A stretch of 64,000 bases of DNA from Fasciolopsis buskii (Eukaryota > Platyhelminthes > Trematoda > Plagiorchiida > Fasciolidae): assembly GCA_008360955.1 (NCBI GenBank), contig LUCM01004159.1, positions 48,620 to 112,619 on the forward strand, in the 5' to 3' direction. Below are positions 11,703 through 23,979 of the stretch, one piece after another (the stretch's first letter is position 1; the number at the start of each line of letters is the position of its first letter). The position numbers were made by a program, and so were the translations under genes. The notes below the pieces were generated by a model, which was given only the letters and a program-made list of their open reading frames with translations, ran no database searches and was not told the DNA's origin.

Positions 11703-11839
11703 CTCAGTGCCCGCGTGTTCGTTTGATTGTGATCAGCCAGGCCGTCGATCAGGTATTCTACATCATCCAACAAGTGTTGAGTTTCACCACGTTCTTGACA
11801 CACATGTGCCTCTTTGACTTTCTGAACTACCGTGTACAG
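11703..11839 (-). CDS. WAPL: WAPL exon 4, start of conserved WAPL domain
   Basis: A 137-nt exon, phase 0 in and phase 2 out. The acceptor is a pyrimidine-rich tract ending CACCAG at 11840; the donor is AG|GTCAGT at 11702. It encodes L-Y-T-V-V-Q-K-V-K-E, then L-L-D-D-V-E-Y-L-I-D-G-L, then N-T-R-A-L. These are near-diagnostic for WAPL (vertebrate L-Y-T-V-V-Q-H-V-K, T-D-D-I-E-Y-L-L-S-G-L, N-T-R-C-L), the first helices of the C-terminal helical-repeat domain that engages cohesin. This is the strongest single exon for the gene's identity. Confidence 0.9.
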
Positions 11840-14270
11840 CTGGTGAGGCGGGAGACGTTGGATAAAGTGTATGGGGAAGAGAGCGAAGGCTATTGATAAT
11901 TTGTCGGCAAGAGAACAACCCATCCTAGTGACTAACAGTGTAAACAATTGCTTAGTTATAGACAGTATGCATCATTATCTTGGCTTCTTGCCTGACACTT
12001 GTACTAGTTCCATTTTCAGGATTATGGGCACTGGTTGTCAGTAATAGCACGGCAAACCTGAGATTATGAAGTTTGTATCTCGCATTGTCTTCATGGGGAA
12101 AAAATCATTGACGGTGAAAACAAGTCACCTAAGAAATCGTCTGAACACAAAGAAAATTCACATTCTTATTATAGAAACCGCTGATTGTTAGGCAGCGGCG
12201 ATCAATGTATCAAGTAAACCATGGACACCGGCGGTGATTTTGTGGATACAAATCAGACGATCACATCAGGTGAGACCAGTCGACCATAGCGAGTTGAGGA
12301 CGCACAATGACAGTGGATAAGGGAACTTTGATATCTTTAGGACAATGCGCGAAGCTTGTAAATAGTAGATGACTAAAAATGGAAAAGATGCTGAACACTG
12401 GATTACGTAGAATAGACAAACCAAACACGAGTTTACTTGGGGAGCAGTACTCACATCTTTAGTACGCATATCCCTGGCTCGTTGTTCGCTCACGCATAAT
12501 AGAGGTCACGAAACGAGTAATCATGAACAGAATGTGAAAACAATGGAAGCAAATACCGACGAGCGGCGACAATCATCAGGAACATGCTAGAACTTCATGA
12601 ATGGCGACCGGTAACGGTGTAACGACCAGTACCAAACCACACTGACCTAAAATCGTTAACAGTTGTCCTTGGTATGCCTTCTCTTTCAGTCTTGATCGTT
12701 CCCATTTATGAGCGGCATTCAAAGACAATAACCAAATGTAACAATTTCTTCCATAATGGTTTATTACAATTCGGTGAGAAAGAGCTAGTTAACCTGCGGC
12801 TCAAAGAGATCCATTTAACATTCGAGACAAAGCAGCTGATCACAGATGAGCGAAACGCCGGTAACAGGATTCACCGTAATTACACTCGACAGTAACCCAC
12901 ACGATTTAGGAAAAAGACCCGATATTCCCAGAGCGGAAGCATTGGTTGAGACTTTCACGCTTCATAATCCCTCTAACATATGCAACGAGAATAGTACAAC
13001 AGAATGAGTATGAGTACACCTGAAAATCCTGTCTCAAACATTGTCCTAATAGGCCGGATGTGACGAGTCGGGCCAATAGACTGTCATCTACACGATTTGC
13101 AATGAGAATGAACCGTTTTCAAGATCGCCAAATACAAAGACAAGATTAAAAATGAGAGAAAGAGGTTCATAAGCAATACAAGACCTTTGGTTTCACGACA
13201 AACCGTTTACACTGCCTTGTTATCTTGTGCATTCATGGATCGTGACATCGTTTGTGTCCCCAAATCGATCTCGAACCAAAGACCGAATTTCCAGTTCCAG
13301 TTTGCACAACCCTTAATACTGCACCAAAATGAACTAGTTTTGGTTTCTACCACATAACACCGTCCTACTCAAAGGATAAAAAGATAAAAAGAAACAGTGA
13401 AAGGCCAATTGCAATGCAGAAAACCAAAGAATTGTGTAGAATAGGTAAGGTTTTGAATGTAGGAGCATCACTGATTGCAGCACTGAACCATATCACCTAT
13501 GGTCTCCAGTCACCGTTTGAGAGGACCTTCTGAATCCCAACTCGGGAGGCTAATTGAACTCATAAGGCTAGATGTTTATGTTCTTCATCTGGATTGATCA
13601 AACGCTACAATCGTATGGTTCTTCGTGATTTACCTTTCATGAGCCATTAAGCTAGATTAGGGACTAATCATTAAGCTACTTATCCCAAGTTTGCACCACC
13701 TGTTAGACACAGCAAAGTGGGATAACAAATTGATTTTAACGAGACATGAATGCTGGAGTAGATCAGCTGTCCTGAAACGAGGCGCACTAGGGAGACCCAT
13801 TCGATCTCGAATCCCGTCTCTCAGCAAACGAGCAACGGTTGTTTCATATTGGTTCAGACCATCGACTGTACCCATCAGAATGAACTAGAGGTTCCGTCAA
13901 CCCGTACGCAAGCTGGCAACTCCCTCCCCTCTTCGGTTGATCGACAGGTCCAGAAAGACCACAATGCAACCAAATACCAAAGGCTGTTTACAACATTGCC
14001 GGTCGCACAAGTCGCACTCCTAACTTTGGCCAGGCGCTGATATACACTAAGCTGATCATGTGTAACGGTGGGTATCCAAAATGTACGACGCAAAGATGTT
14101 TAGACTGCAATAAGCTCTCTTACACAGCTTGCCTGCAAATTTTTCTCAACGCATTAGCAGAAAAGCTCGCAAGACCTCCTAAAAAATCGATGAGCACTGG
14201 TGGTGTATCAACAATGCCTCGAACTCTGCAGGACTACTGAGTATTCGCATGCCCGGCTCTGGAAACAAGC
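11840..14270. other. WAPL intron, no identifiable feature
   Basis: AT-leaning intron. A perfect donor-like GTGAGT occurs on the minus strand near 12455, but no credible exon precedes it. No repeat family is recognised. Confidence 0.5.
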
Positions 14271-16989
14271 TGAGGCGGCCTTTTTAGACTGGATCCCAGT
14301 CAACAGTCGCTTATGTGCCGTGAGACTGCAGGGATCAGTGGGTGTCCGGAAGGATAGTAGTGTTAAGCGCAGTTTATTTGTCGTCTCGTCATACATCCCC
14401 AAAAGACTGCAGCACTGGCATGCAAAACGATGAGTTTTATGATGACCTCATCATTCTTGTTCGGAAGAGCAAAGGCTCTGACATTGTATTGGTAGTAGGT
14501 GATTTGAATGCACACGTTGGAAAACTTAGTGCATCGGAAGCCCGTTTAGGTGGGCGCTGTGACTTGCCTGCTCAGCGAACAGATAATGGGGAAAGACTTC
14601 TCCAATTCTTTGCGGACAATAACTGTTCTTGTCTAGTACGAACTTCCGACACAGTTCGCGTCGCATGGTGACATGAAGCTCTAACTCGATCGGTAATGTG
14701 AGTTAGATCGACCATATTGAAGTAAGCTACCGTTGGCGCGGTTCTGTTCAGAACTGTAGATCGTACTGGATCACGTACGTCGAGTCGAACCACGCGTTAG
14801 TTTTAGTGCGATTTTTGCGCCAGCTCTTAACGGCCATCGACGCAAGCCACAAACCCGGCTGGTCGTCGAACGTCTGTCTGATTGGGCTGTTCGCAACCGT
14901 TATGAACAGAGACTCCCCGGCGAACTAGTAACTTCGACGAGCAGCAATGGAGACGATCAGTGGGGTCAAATGAAGCAGCTGATACATTTGGCAGCAGGTT
15001 TCGCTTGTGGTGCTAGATCTAGCATTCATCAAAGACACTGGATCTCGCATGGGTTTCTGGGCCTCAAGGAGCGAAAACACCATCTTCCTAACTAGAAGAA
15101 GATGAATGAGATACGTCGACAGTTGCAGTGCCAATTGGTCATAAGCTATAGGAATGACCGTGAAAACTGGCGAATTAGGGTAGCCCAAGAGATGGAAGTA
15201 GCGGCCGCTTCAGGTAACAGTCAAAGACTGTTTAAGCTTATACGCGCCAGCGGTGGGCGGCGAATTCCGGTTAGTGAAGTCGTGTGCGATAGGAATGGAG
15301 AACTCATCCATGGTAGACAACAAAGGTTGGACCGTTGAGCCGAACACTTCAAGGATCAGTTTAGCTGGCCACACACTAACGTATTTAGGCCGACGTCTGT
15401 AGCTGCAAATCCTTTGTAGGTGTCACTTGATGCCCCAACGAAATTGCAAGTGGAGTCGAATATTCGACTTCTGAAGAGGGGAAAAGCTGCCGGTCCCGAC
15501 GACCTTCCCCCAGTTCTTTTCAAATTGGGTGGAGAGGTGCTGATGAAATCATTTACCTCCTTGCTTCGTGATATTTGGAACGAGGAGTGTATCCCGTTAT
15601 CGTGGGGTGAGTCACTGACTGCACCCATCTTCAAGAAGGGTACACGGAATGACTGCAGCAATCATTGTGAGATTGGTTAGATTCCGATAGTTACTAAGGT
15701 GTTAGCTTCGATAATACTGCGCCGTTTGACACCGATTCGCGAGAGTAATATCCGCGAACTGCAGGCCGGATTTTGTCCAGGTCGAGGTTGATTCGACAAG
15801 ATATTCACTCTCCGACAGATACCCGAAACGCGCCACACGCACCGCCGCCCTACGATCGTAGTCTTCCTCGACTTGAAAGGTGCTTTCGACTCCGTGGATC
15901 GACCGGCACTATTCAGTGCTCTGTACCAGAAGGGTATGCCAACGAAGTTCGTAAACCTGTTGTGCGCATTGTACTCGTATACCTATGGTCGCGTTAGGGT
16001 ATACAGTGAACTATCAAGTTCATTCGAGACGACTAGTGGCGTTCGACAAGGGTGTCTTATCTCTCCCTTACTGTTCAACTTCGTCATGGATGAGGTGATG
16101 GAAGATGCTTCAGGAAGTCTCTAAGATGTAGGCGATGAACTGGCAAATGGAGAGAAGCTGTGTGACTTAGATTACACAAATGATGCCGCACCTTCAAAGT
16201 GCAAAGTGCTGTTACAGGACTGGACGACAGCAGCGCCGAACTTGATACTGGATGGAGAGGAAATAACGATTGTAGGCTGTTTCACCTACCTTGGTAGCTG
16301 CTTGTCGAGCGATGGTTTCCTGGGAGTGGAGGTAAACGCGCGTATATCGAAGGCTGGAGCAGCTTACGCTGGACTGAAGCACTTGTGGCGTGGGCGTGAT
16401 ATTTCACTGAAGTTGAAAGGTCGTGTAAACTGTGCTGCAGTGCGTTCAGTTCAGTTATAAGATTGCGAGACATGGAGTATGCGCGTGGGAGAAATTCGTC
16501 GGCTGGAGGTTTCCCATTACCGATGTCTACGTAGCATCACTGGGATTGGAAGCAGTGACCAGGTGAATAATAGAGAGGTCATGAATCTCGTACTAGGCGC
16601 CGGCTCTCAGAATGCCTTGTTTCAGCGTGTGAAACTTAGTAGACTACGCTGGTTGGATCACATGTTGCGTATGACGAACACTCGTCTACCATATCGTGAC
16701 CTATTTTGTGTTCTTCCCGATGAATGGAAGAAGCCATGCGGAGGCCAACAGATGATGTGGCAACGCGAGATGAGAAAATGTACAGCGAACTTAGGTAAAG
16801 TAGATGTCTCACGTCTTCGTGGTTGGGGTCCGAAAGACTCGTCAACTAGCTGGCTGGAAACACTGAAGGATATGGCAGTGAACCGTGAACAGAAGCAATT
16901 GTGTTGTTATTTTCTATCGAACCAGAATGATTGGGAAAGTAAGTCTAAACAGTAAGACTGTGTTCCGTATGTTCGCTGCAGCGGCATCG
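14271..16989 (+). mobile_element. RTE LINE copy C, truncated at both ends
   Basis: Begins abruptly inside the endonuclease (GCTGAGGCGGCC at 14271, equal to 6829 in copy B). It runs without indels at offset 7441 to about 16920 and keeps the A-type 3' sequence to GCAGCGGCATC at 16988. It then stops and passes straight into element J. It has no trinucleotide tail. The loss of both natural ends points to recombination rather than simple retrotransposition. Confidence 0.9.
15420..16955 (+). pseudogene. RTE reverse transcriptase remnant (copy C)
   Basis: Near-identical to copies A and B, with the same four stops (15678, 15789, 16122, 16458), the degenerate L-D-Y-T-N-D box and the same deletion. 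Private differences noticed: G at about 15833 and C at about 16187. The C-terminal end matches copy A (Q-N-D-W-E-S-K-S-K-Q) rather than B. Confidence 0.88.
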
Positions 16990-16991
16990 GT

Positions 16992-17690
16992 ATCTGCGAC
17001 ACTTAAGGCGCCGCCATGACATCCAGCTTTCCCTCAAATGAAGGGGGCACAATGCAAAAGTTCATACTGTTAGACTTCACGGTTGCGAGACCTGGCCTAG
17101 TCCTGTTGAGGATGCTCGTGACTTCCTGTTTTTGACAACCGATAGTTCCGAAGCATTGCTCTAGTCTGGTGGGAACATCAGGTGAGCAATAACGAGGTGC
17201 GTGGTCGTGTGCTGGGTGCAGACAATCGTCCTTTGACTGATATAATCGCTCTAAGTCGTCTTCGGGGGCCTGGACACGCAGTGCGTATGCCTGCCCATCG
17301 TCTATCTTTCTGTATTCTTTTTGCATGTGCCATATAAAGATATCAAAAGTGGCTCGGCGATGTGGCTACGACCTGGTGCAGAGGTACGAAGAAGTCCGTT
17401 CCAAATTCTAGCATCAATTGGTTTCCCGTCTCCAAGAGATGGGGACTGTTGCTCGTTGGAGACGTTCTGGGATATGACCCAGAACCGAAGTCAGTGGGGC
17501 GAACGCTGCATGATTTGCCTGTGGATCCCGTGATTCATGAAAAGGTGCCAAAAAGGAGAAAAAAGGTAAAACAAGTTCAGTCACTAGCGGGTGACCATAC
17601 TCAACTCACGCGTGCACAATGACGAACCTCGGTCCCGTTTTTATATGCAAATAATGTGTTCGATGTATAGGTGTGCCGAACACCAATAAA
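16992..17690 (+). mobile_element. RTE LINE fragment J, internally deleted, with polyA signal
   Basis: Starts with 69 bp (16992-17060) identical to 4658-4726 of copy E, at the level of RT domain A. It then jumps to an RTE C-terminus of another subfamily: C-E-T-W-P near 17085, W-E-H-Q-V-S-N, R-V-L-G-A-D-N-R-P-L, A-V-R-M-P-A-H-R-L, and finally S-L-E-T-F-W-D-M-T-Q-N-R-S-Q-W near 17455-17500. Several frameshifts. AATAAA at about 17685 may be the terminal polyA signal. Confidence 0.75.
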
Positions 17691-17699
17691 CTTTCATAT

Positions 17700-18590
17700 T
17701 TATCGAAACTGTATGGAGCAACCAATCTATTTACTTATCAGTGCGAACACTTCATCATTAGCGGATAGAATAATAACTCACTAATACTGTGTACGATAAG
17801 ACTTTCATAATTGACGATAGCCAGAAAAGTATACACCTAGTTGGAATGTAGATGAGATCTAATAAATGCTTTAACTAAGAACTGACTATCTGTTTTAACG
17901 GACGCCTTGTATCACAACACGCTAAATATCCATTATGATCCAGTGCCACAGGTTTTACATCTCAAAGACAATACGGAGTTCATCAAGTCGGAACATAGCG
18001 CAATAATGACTCCAGGAACTAATAACCCAATAGTTGTGGAAAAATCTAAAATTACTATTGCCTAGCTTCTATCAGAACGAAACAATAAGGGGGAAATAAT
18101 GTATTATACCCTTTAGATTTTTACTGTTTTTACGCCGTTATGCACCAATTCATTTTCCATCAAATTTCATCCAGATTTGAAAGCTATTCAGCAGTCTAAG
18201 ACGATGGCCGCTCGATGCTGAAATGAAACAGGATGCTTGAACAGCCGTCAGAGTGACGATTTGGTTGATGTATTCATGAGTACAGGGAAACCTAGTATAA
18301 TTCGTGTGAGTTTACTCTTCAATGGCACATTTGGGAAGAATGACATACAGAACAGTGACCGAGAAACGAACGGAATGAACAATTAGCAAGTTATAATTCC
18401 ATACAATGAAGGGACTAACATGGCGTTTTTGCGATAGTGAAAGTAAATTGGTGTTATCGGAGGGAGCTTTTCCTATTCAAAACTACTTGAAAGCATGAAA
18501 AACATTATAGGTCGTTGGGACTTGTTTAATCGTTTTAGTTAACAAGGCCGAGGACCACTCATCAATTTTGGTAAGCGCACTCCACGCATA
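17700..18590. other. WAPL intron, AT-rich, no identifiable feature
   Basis: No coding motif, repeat family or RNA gene recognised. Confidence 0.5.
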
Positions 18591-18839
18591 GCAGATTGTT
18601 CATCTCCCTCACCGGATCGTCCGATTTCAGTCCAATTAAATATCTGTACACTACATGGATGAAGACAGATGTTATGGCCGGTGACCACTCTAAGGTTTTT
18701 GGTGCCGCAGATTTTATTTCTGCCATTAATTTCCCAAAAGAACTTGCCCTTTTCTCGGCATTTCCAAATTACCGTTATTTTAAATATTGCGCGGTTGAAA
18801 ATTTTTATGTGTCCGTGAAAAGATGAGTAAAAACTCGTT

Positions 18840-19260
18840 CTGTGATTGGCTATTCCACGTATCGATCAAGGCCACGCAACAAAACTATATAAACGAAAGA
18901 GCTCACTTGAATTTTGGCTTGTATTGGCGGGGCACCAATAAACGCGCGGCAGTACTGTTTTCCTCTATCTTTCGCTAGCGGGCTGGGCTAGCTGCCCGTA
19001 TTTCGCGCCGCTTACTATTCCGTGTGGCTGCTCATTCAAGGGGGCAGCAGTTCCGCCCCATTCGTTGTGCGATTACGGGTTTCAATCCTTGTGCCCGAAC
19101 TTTTGTATCTCTAACCTCCGTGTGTGTTCGTGTCCTACTAGACCACAGGCTGTGCTCCCGTGCTATCGTGCGCCGTTAGTACTTGTCTTGTGCTTCAGTA
19201 TGTGTATAGATCAACCAAACTCGGCAACACAGCAGAAGGCCATTTCCAAATATCACGTAA
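18840..19260 (+). promoter_or_regulatory. LTR-like promoter/polyadenylation module
   Basis: A compact cluster: GTGATTGGCTATT (reverse CCAAT box) near 18840-18853, TATATAAAC at about 18885, then AATAAA at about 18938, only some 50 bp further. TATA box and polyA signal this close together are typical of the U3-R region of an LTR. The following 300 bp are C/T- and G-rich, unlike the AT-rich flanks. I found no second copy, terminal TG/CA pair, primer-binding site or gag-pol, so a solo LTR is the best guess. An ordinary intronic promoter is the alternative. Confidence 0.35.
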
Positions 19261-19475
19261 ACAAAACTATCCCAAAGGATAAATACGGTACGCGATGGTA
19301 AACATGAATAGTTGGATCTATCCTATAATCATAGACAACAAAGTATCAAAAGTTACTACTTCCTGTACACTGAATAACTGCATTGAAACCTACCATAAAC
19401 AGCAGAATGCATCGTAACTGTGTCAGTTATTTGGTGACCATTTTAGTGGGAACTTCACGACCCACAATGACTCAC

Positions 19476-20084
19476 CGGTTTCTGTGACCGTTTGACACGA
19501 TTACCAGTCGATTCAGTATTTGTCTGCTTTTTGTCAATGGCATCACGACTGGCAGGCCGGAACCAAGGTTTGACGTCATCTTCCTCCTCTTCTTCCTCTA
19601 CTGCATCCTCATCTTCGACTTCATTGCATTCGTGATCATCTTCCACAACACCAACCTTATTAGGTTCGCGCAATCGCTCAGTACTAATTACAAAACCGGA
19701 ATTTGGACAACTGAGATGGTACGAGGCTCGACTTGACGTGGTAGATGAAACAGGTATGTCCTGTGACGGAGCTCCAATTAGACGAGATAACTTGGGCATC
19801 CTGGCAACAGTCGTTGTAGGCTTGCTGCAGCTTTGTTGGCGGCGGCGCATAACCAGGTCTGTTGCATCTCCATCACTATCGCTATCGGGAAAGTCGAAGT
19901 TCCGTGCAGCAGTAACAGGAGGCGATGTTGAGTTTGCTATGGGTGGACCACATCCAGGGCGTGACGAACCCGGACGATCAGAGGAACGAAGAGGAAAACT
20001 TGGCTTGATGGAACACAATCGGTTGATGGGATTCGGTGTAGTGCGAGCGGTTGAGGACTCAGACCATGACATTGTCATCCTTGG
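19476..20084 (-). CDS. WAPL: WAPL exon 3, acidic region with FGF-like motif
   Basis: A 609-nt exon (203 codons, phase 0 in and out). The acceptor follows the tract TTTACTCCCATCCAG at 20099-20085; the donor is GTGAGT from 19475. It contains N-F-D-F-P-D-S-D-S-D-G-D at about residues 343-353, which lines up with vertebrate K-Y-F-G-F-D-D-L-S-E-S-E-D, a second FGF motif in an acidic setting. Towards the end comes a Glu/Asp run (about eight consecutive acidic residues) and a basic stretch (K-R-S-Q-K-P). It joins in phase to exon 2. Whether it splices directly to exon 4 or through a small unseen exon is open. Confidence 0.75.
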
Positions 20085-22240
20085 CTGGATGGGAGTAAAC
20101 AATCGTACCAATGATAAGAATTTTGAATATATGATGGAAGGAACTGAAGCTGAACATATCCAAGTATTCATAAAAATACGAGGCTACTTCTGTCCGTCTA
20201 TTTCGAGATTAATTTTTTAACTTGTTTTTACATATTTGGCACGAACTTGGATAGAAATAGACTGCAAACGGGTGTACAGTGAGCTTCTGCTTCTTCAGAA
20301 TTCTCCTTCACACCGCCAACTCTCCGTCGCAATGAGTGGCTGGTCTTTAAACGTCTTACTAATTGATTGTTCAAACCGGAGTAGGTTATCCTGGGAAACC
20401 CCACTCAGAATCTTTGATCGGAAGGCACAGTCTACAAAATAAGCTAAACAAGGCGTTCGGAAATCTTAAGCAGCCAATGACTGGTACCCTTGATCAATTA
20501 AAGTCAAGAATCACACAATCCCAGGATTCCCAGTGCAGTCAGTGATTGGGAAGCGCGATTCTTATGTCTTTACTATCCTCGCGAACCAGACAATATGTTT
20601 TAAAACATACATGTGCATACATTGCTGGTCGGTGATGGATTCAGCTGACGGAAGCGACCGTAGTGAATATGCACGCACATACGACTAAACGGTTTGATTT
20701 GTTTTAAACTTCTCTGGCCCATCAATCCACTCAGCTGCCATTTGTTCGAGCAGACAGCCTGTTAGACCCACCTGGTTTGTGCAAGAACTGTTTTGCTGTC
20801 GCTTCCACAAACTATACTCCTTGCTCATTGCTGAATCGGCCACTACCGTAGTACATTCTGCGAAAAACGGATGTACCTGGTACACGTCTGACTGCTAACA
20901 TTAGGAACAGCACTGGCAAAACAAAACGTGTTGAAGAGACAATCGGATGTGACCTTAGTTAACGGTGGATCACAATCGTCGCGTAACTGCATCTTAAACG
21001 GACTCCTATGGGATTTTTATGGTGACCTGTCAGTCGGAAATCTATCAATTGCTTAGGACTTATTTCACATGTCCGCGGCCACTTCTTGTGATCGTGAGCG
21101 AACCTAATTTATAACAAACTACAAATGTGATACACACTGACGCGGTGTGATGGCTAGTACAGATTTGAAGAGTTAAGCAATATGGATTCCCAAGATGTCA
21201 ACCTGGCTGACAGGACAACTGATAAAAGCCAAACGCAATTTAGTCTGACAATCAACTGATAGGCAATGTCGGCTCTGGAGAAATAAACGCACAGATTAAA
21301 AACGAAAAGAAACAGTTTGACGGTCGAAAATCGAAGTAGATAAACGTAAGTGTAGAATTTCCGAGGATCCGCCTTACAGTTGGGGAGGGATTAATCGCAC
21401 TACATTGAACAGCTAACGTCCACCCAAACTCGGTAGCTTTCGGTCCAAAATAAGTTATTTCGTCCCACTCCTCTCACCTTATTAAATACATGTTGCATGT
21501 ACCCCTGCAACTAAGAACTGGAACTAACGGCTATTCACTGCCAAACGGCCCGCTCTCGTGTGACCCACTAAGTCCTTATGTGATTATGTGCCACTTCAAG
21601 TTTCACGGTATTAATTGTCAGTCATGGAGTGACCACTTTGACCCACCTTCAAATTAGTGTTGATCGGAAACAAAGCGTTTCGATGGAGTGGATTTGCGGG
21701 CATATGTGACGCATATCGAAACTACTTTAACCTATTCAATCTCAGTGCCTGTTTGATCGATTAAACACCGTTTCTTCATCTTAGATAACGCTCCCATATT
21801 CGAGCGACACTGGTTTAGAAATCGGCAATCTTCGAACATCTCCATACTCCAAAACCGTATATCAGGACCGGAGATTTTTCATCTGATATATGACCGGCTG
21901 ACGGGATGTAATCCTACCCAAACGACGAAACTTGACTCCTTCGGCCAACTAACTTCCATCGAAGAACGAGGTCCGACTTCGGCCTATCCGGATGCAAGAC
22001 GTATTCAAAACATGCGTGCACTGCTGTTCAGACGATTGAGAAATTACTTGGAACTCACTGGAATCTTCACTGAGACGTAAAAAAAATCGCTTACATTGTA
22101 AGTAAGACAATTTTCTATCTGAGCAAATATGCAGACCGCCGTTATCTTATGAAATTCGCCGTAGTGAATGTTAGGTCGGTACAACCCCCCGAGTGGGCGG
22201 GAAACTGGCTTGATTCTTGGGCACACAGCTTTCATTAGGT
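20085..22240. other. WAPL intron, no identifiable feature
   Basis: Only the exon-3 acceptor at 20086-20085 is recognised. Short open frames at 20236-20545 lack motifs. Confidence 0.5.
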
Positions 22241-22249
22241 GAATAACCT

Positions 22250-23740
22250 GAGGAGGATAGTGCCCACGAGCAGTGTCGATGTGCTATTTAACAAAATAAT
22301 TTCTGCGACTTTCAAGTCACCTTTCTTGTAAATCGGCACAATCACCGATTCACGCCAGTTCTTAGGAATATGTTCGCCCATCCCGGTTTATTCCAGGAGT
22401 ATTGGTAACACAGACATCAATACTTCGCCATCATCCTAGAAGGACGAAGATAGTGCATCTGGTCTAGCTCTTACACCTTTTAAGGACACCTCTATCGTTT
22501 ACGACCTTCACCTCCAATAGGGGACTGATATTTACTGACGGTCTACTTGCAGACAAAAGCGGAACAACCACTGCGGAATTGAGTTAAGTAAGTTGCTCTC
22601 TGGTCTTGTCCGACGCTCCACGCCATGCTCCTGACAGCGAAGGAAAATTAAACAGCGTGCAAACAAGGTTTCATGTTAAACCGGAAGCTCTGTAACTTGC
22701 GCTTTAACCACAGTCCCGCTAGGGATTAGTGTCCAATTGCTTTTTAAGTCGAACCATTGAATCAAATGCCCCGGTGAGGGTTCCCAAACAGAGTATGAGA
22801 TGATACTCTTTTAAACAACGTCAACGTGAAGTGCAGGGCATTCAGCCCTACAAATTAAATCTAATAGTAAGCACCAAATCTGAACAGGTGATGGTTGCTG
22901 GAACGTTTTATGCATGTCCGCTGATCGATGTGTTATTATCCAAGGCGGACAGCGGTCGGAAGAAGGATCAGGATGACCAGTATACTATGCAAAAGGGGCA
23001 TGGAAACCCAAGACAGTAAGTTGTCCCGAAAACATCCAGCTAGATTCTCTAGTAGGATCCTCGAGATTTTACCATGAGAATTTTGAAGACCTTAGGTGAA
23101 TTGACTAATTGCCGCAGTCTAATGCCCCCGCAATCAAAATCTTTCCGTGTCTTTCATTCGCAATCATACATACATATACGTGTATATACTTATATACTCG
23201 ATCTGAAGCTCATGCTCGCGAAACACAACGGTCTAAACATATCGCTATCAAGCGTTTCTCGTCTTCGGAACGTAAGGAATCGAACTCAAAAGAGCTCCCG
23301 AATGCGCCTCGTTCGATGACGGTCGACCAACACCAACATTCGCGTTTCCTGTCAAGATTACGATGGTATTCCACTAGACTGTGCTTTCGGTAGAAATTAT
23401 TCCGGAATGCGGCTGGGCTGCAGTCCCTAGGTGTGTACGCCGGAACAACAGAAAAACGAATTCTACCTGAACAATGATTGCTCACTACTGATGAACTTTT
23501 AAGTCTCAATGCGTAAGGACGACTGTTCACTGAGATCCGGTCAAGCAAAGAGGCCTCAGCCCTCCCGCTGAGTGCCATGTAAACACCAGTGAGACAAGAA
23601 GAAGCAACCTCAGAGTCCTGAGAGAGCTGCAGTGGAACTTCAGTGAAGGATTGGAAAGGGGCACTAATAGGATGGCAGTTCTGAATACGAGTCTCTTGGA
23701 TACAACACACTTATGGCTAGAGTCTCTAGTATATCAACTA
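22250..23740 (-). mobile_element. RTE LINE copy G, divergent subfamily
   Basis: Minus-strand RTE of another subfamily. The endonuclease N-terminal half at 23710-23210 shows C-C-I-Q-E-T-R-I-Q-N, L-L-D-R-I-S-V-N-S-R, V-V-P-A-Y-T-P-R-D-C-S and C-W-C-W-S-T-V-I-E-R, where a GDxNAQVGR block would be expected. An RT N-terminal piece at about 22480-22300 shows I-P-K-N-W-R-E-S and V-P-I-Y-K-K-G-D. The stretch between is too decayed to read. Confidence 0.75.
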
Positions 23741-23979
23741 AACAATCCTATACGTATCATCGTACGTACGTTAAAGGCAGCTAATTTGGACGAAAAAGAT
23801 TATAAACCAGCGAAAGCAATTCAAGTGAGAAGTGAGAGCTAGTGAGAGGATGTGGGTAAACACGACTAGGATTCCATTCAAAAATTCTCGCCATGGTCGA
23901 AGACTGAAGTTTCCGATGAAAGTTGGAATGTGGTCATCCCTAAAACTGATTGGCTAGATTTTAAGTATCACGTGTTCCA

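Noticed and set aside
12450..12530. Perfect minus-strand donor GTGAGT with preceding E-Q-R-A-R-D-M-R-T-K-D, which would join in phase to L-Y-T-V-V-Q.
   Set aside because: No acceptor gives an exon of sensible length in the required phase, and the only fit is a 34-nt microexon incompatible with exon 3.
18606..18760. Minus-strand open stretch (K-R-A-S-S-F-G-K ... G-L-K-S-D-D-P) ending in a phase-0 donor GTGAGG, considered as a WAPL exon between exons 3 and 4.
   Set aside because: The acceptor lacks a pyrimidine tract, residues do not match WAPL, and it lies next to the LTR-like module. Phase agreement alone is weak.
19738..20220. Long plus-strand open frame of 160 codons.
   Set aside because: Antisense shadow of WAPL exon 3; no motif.
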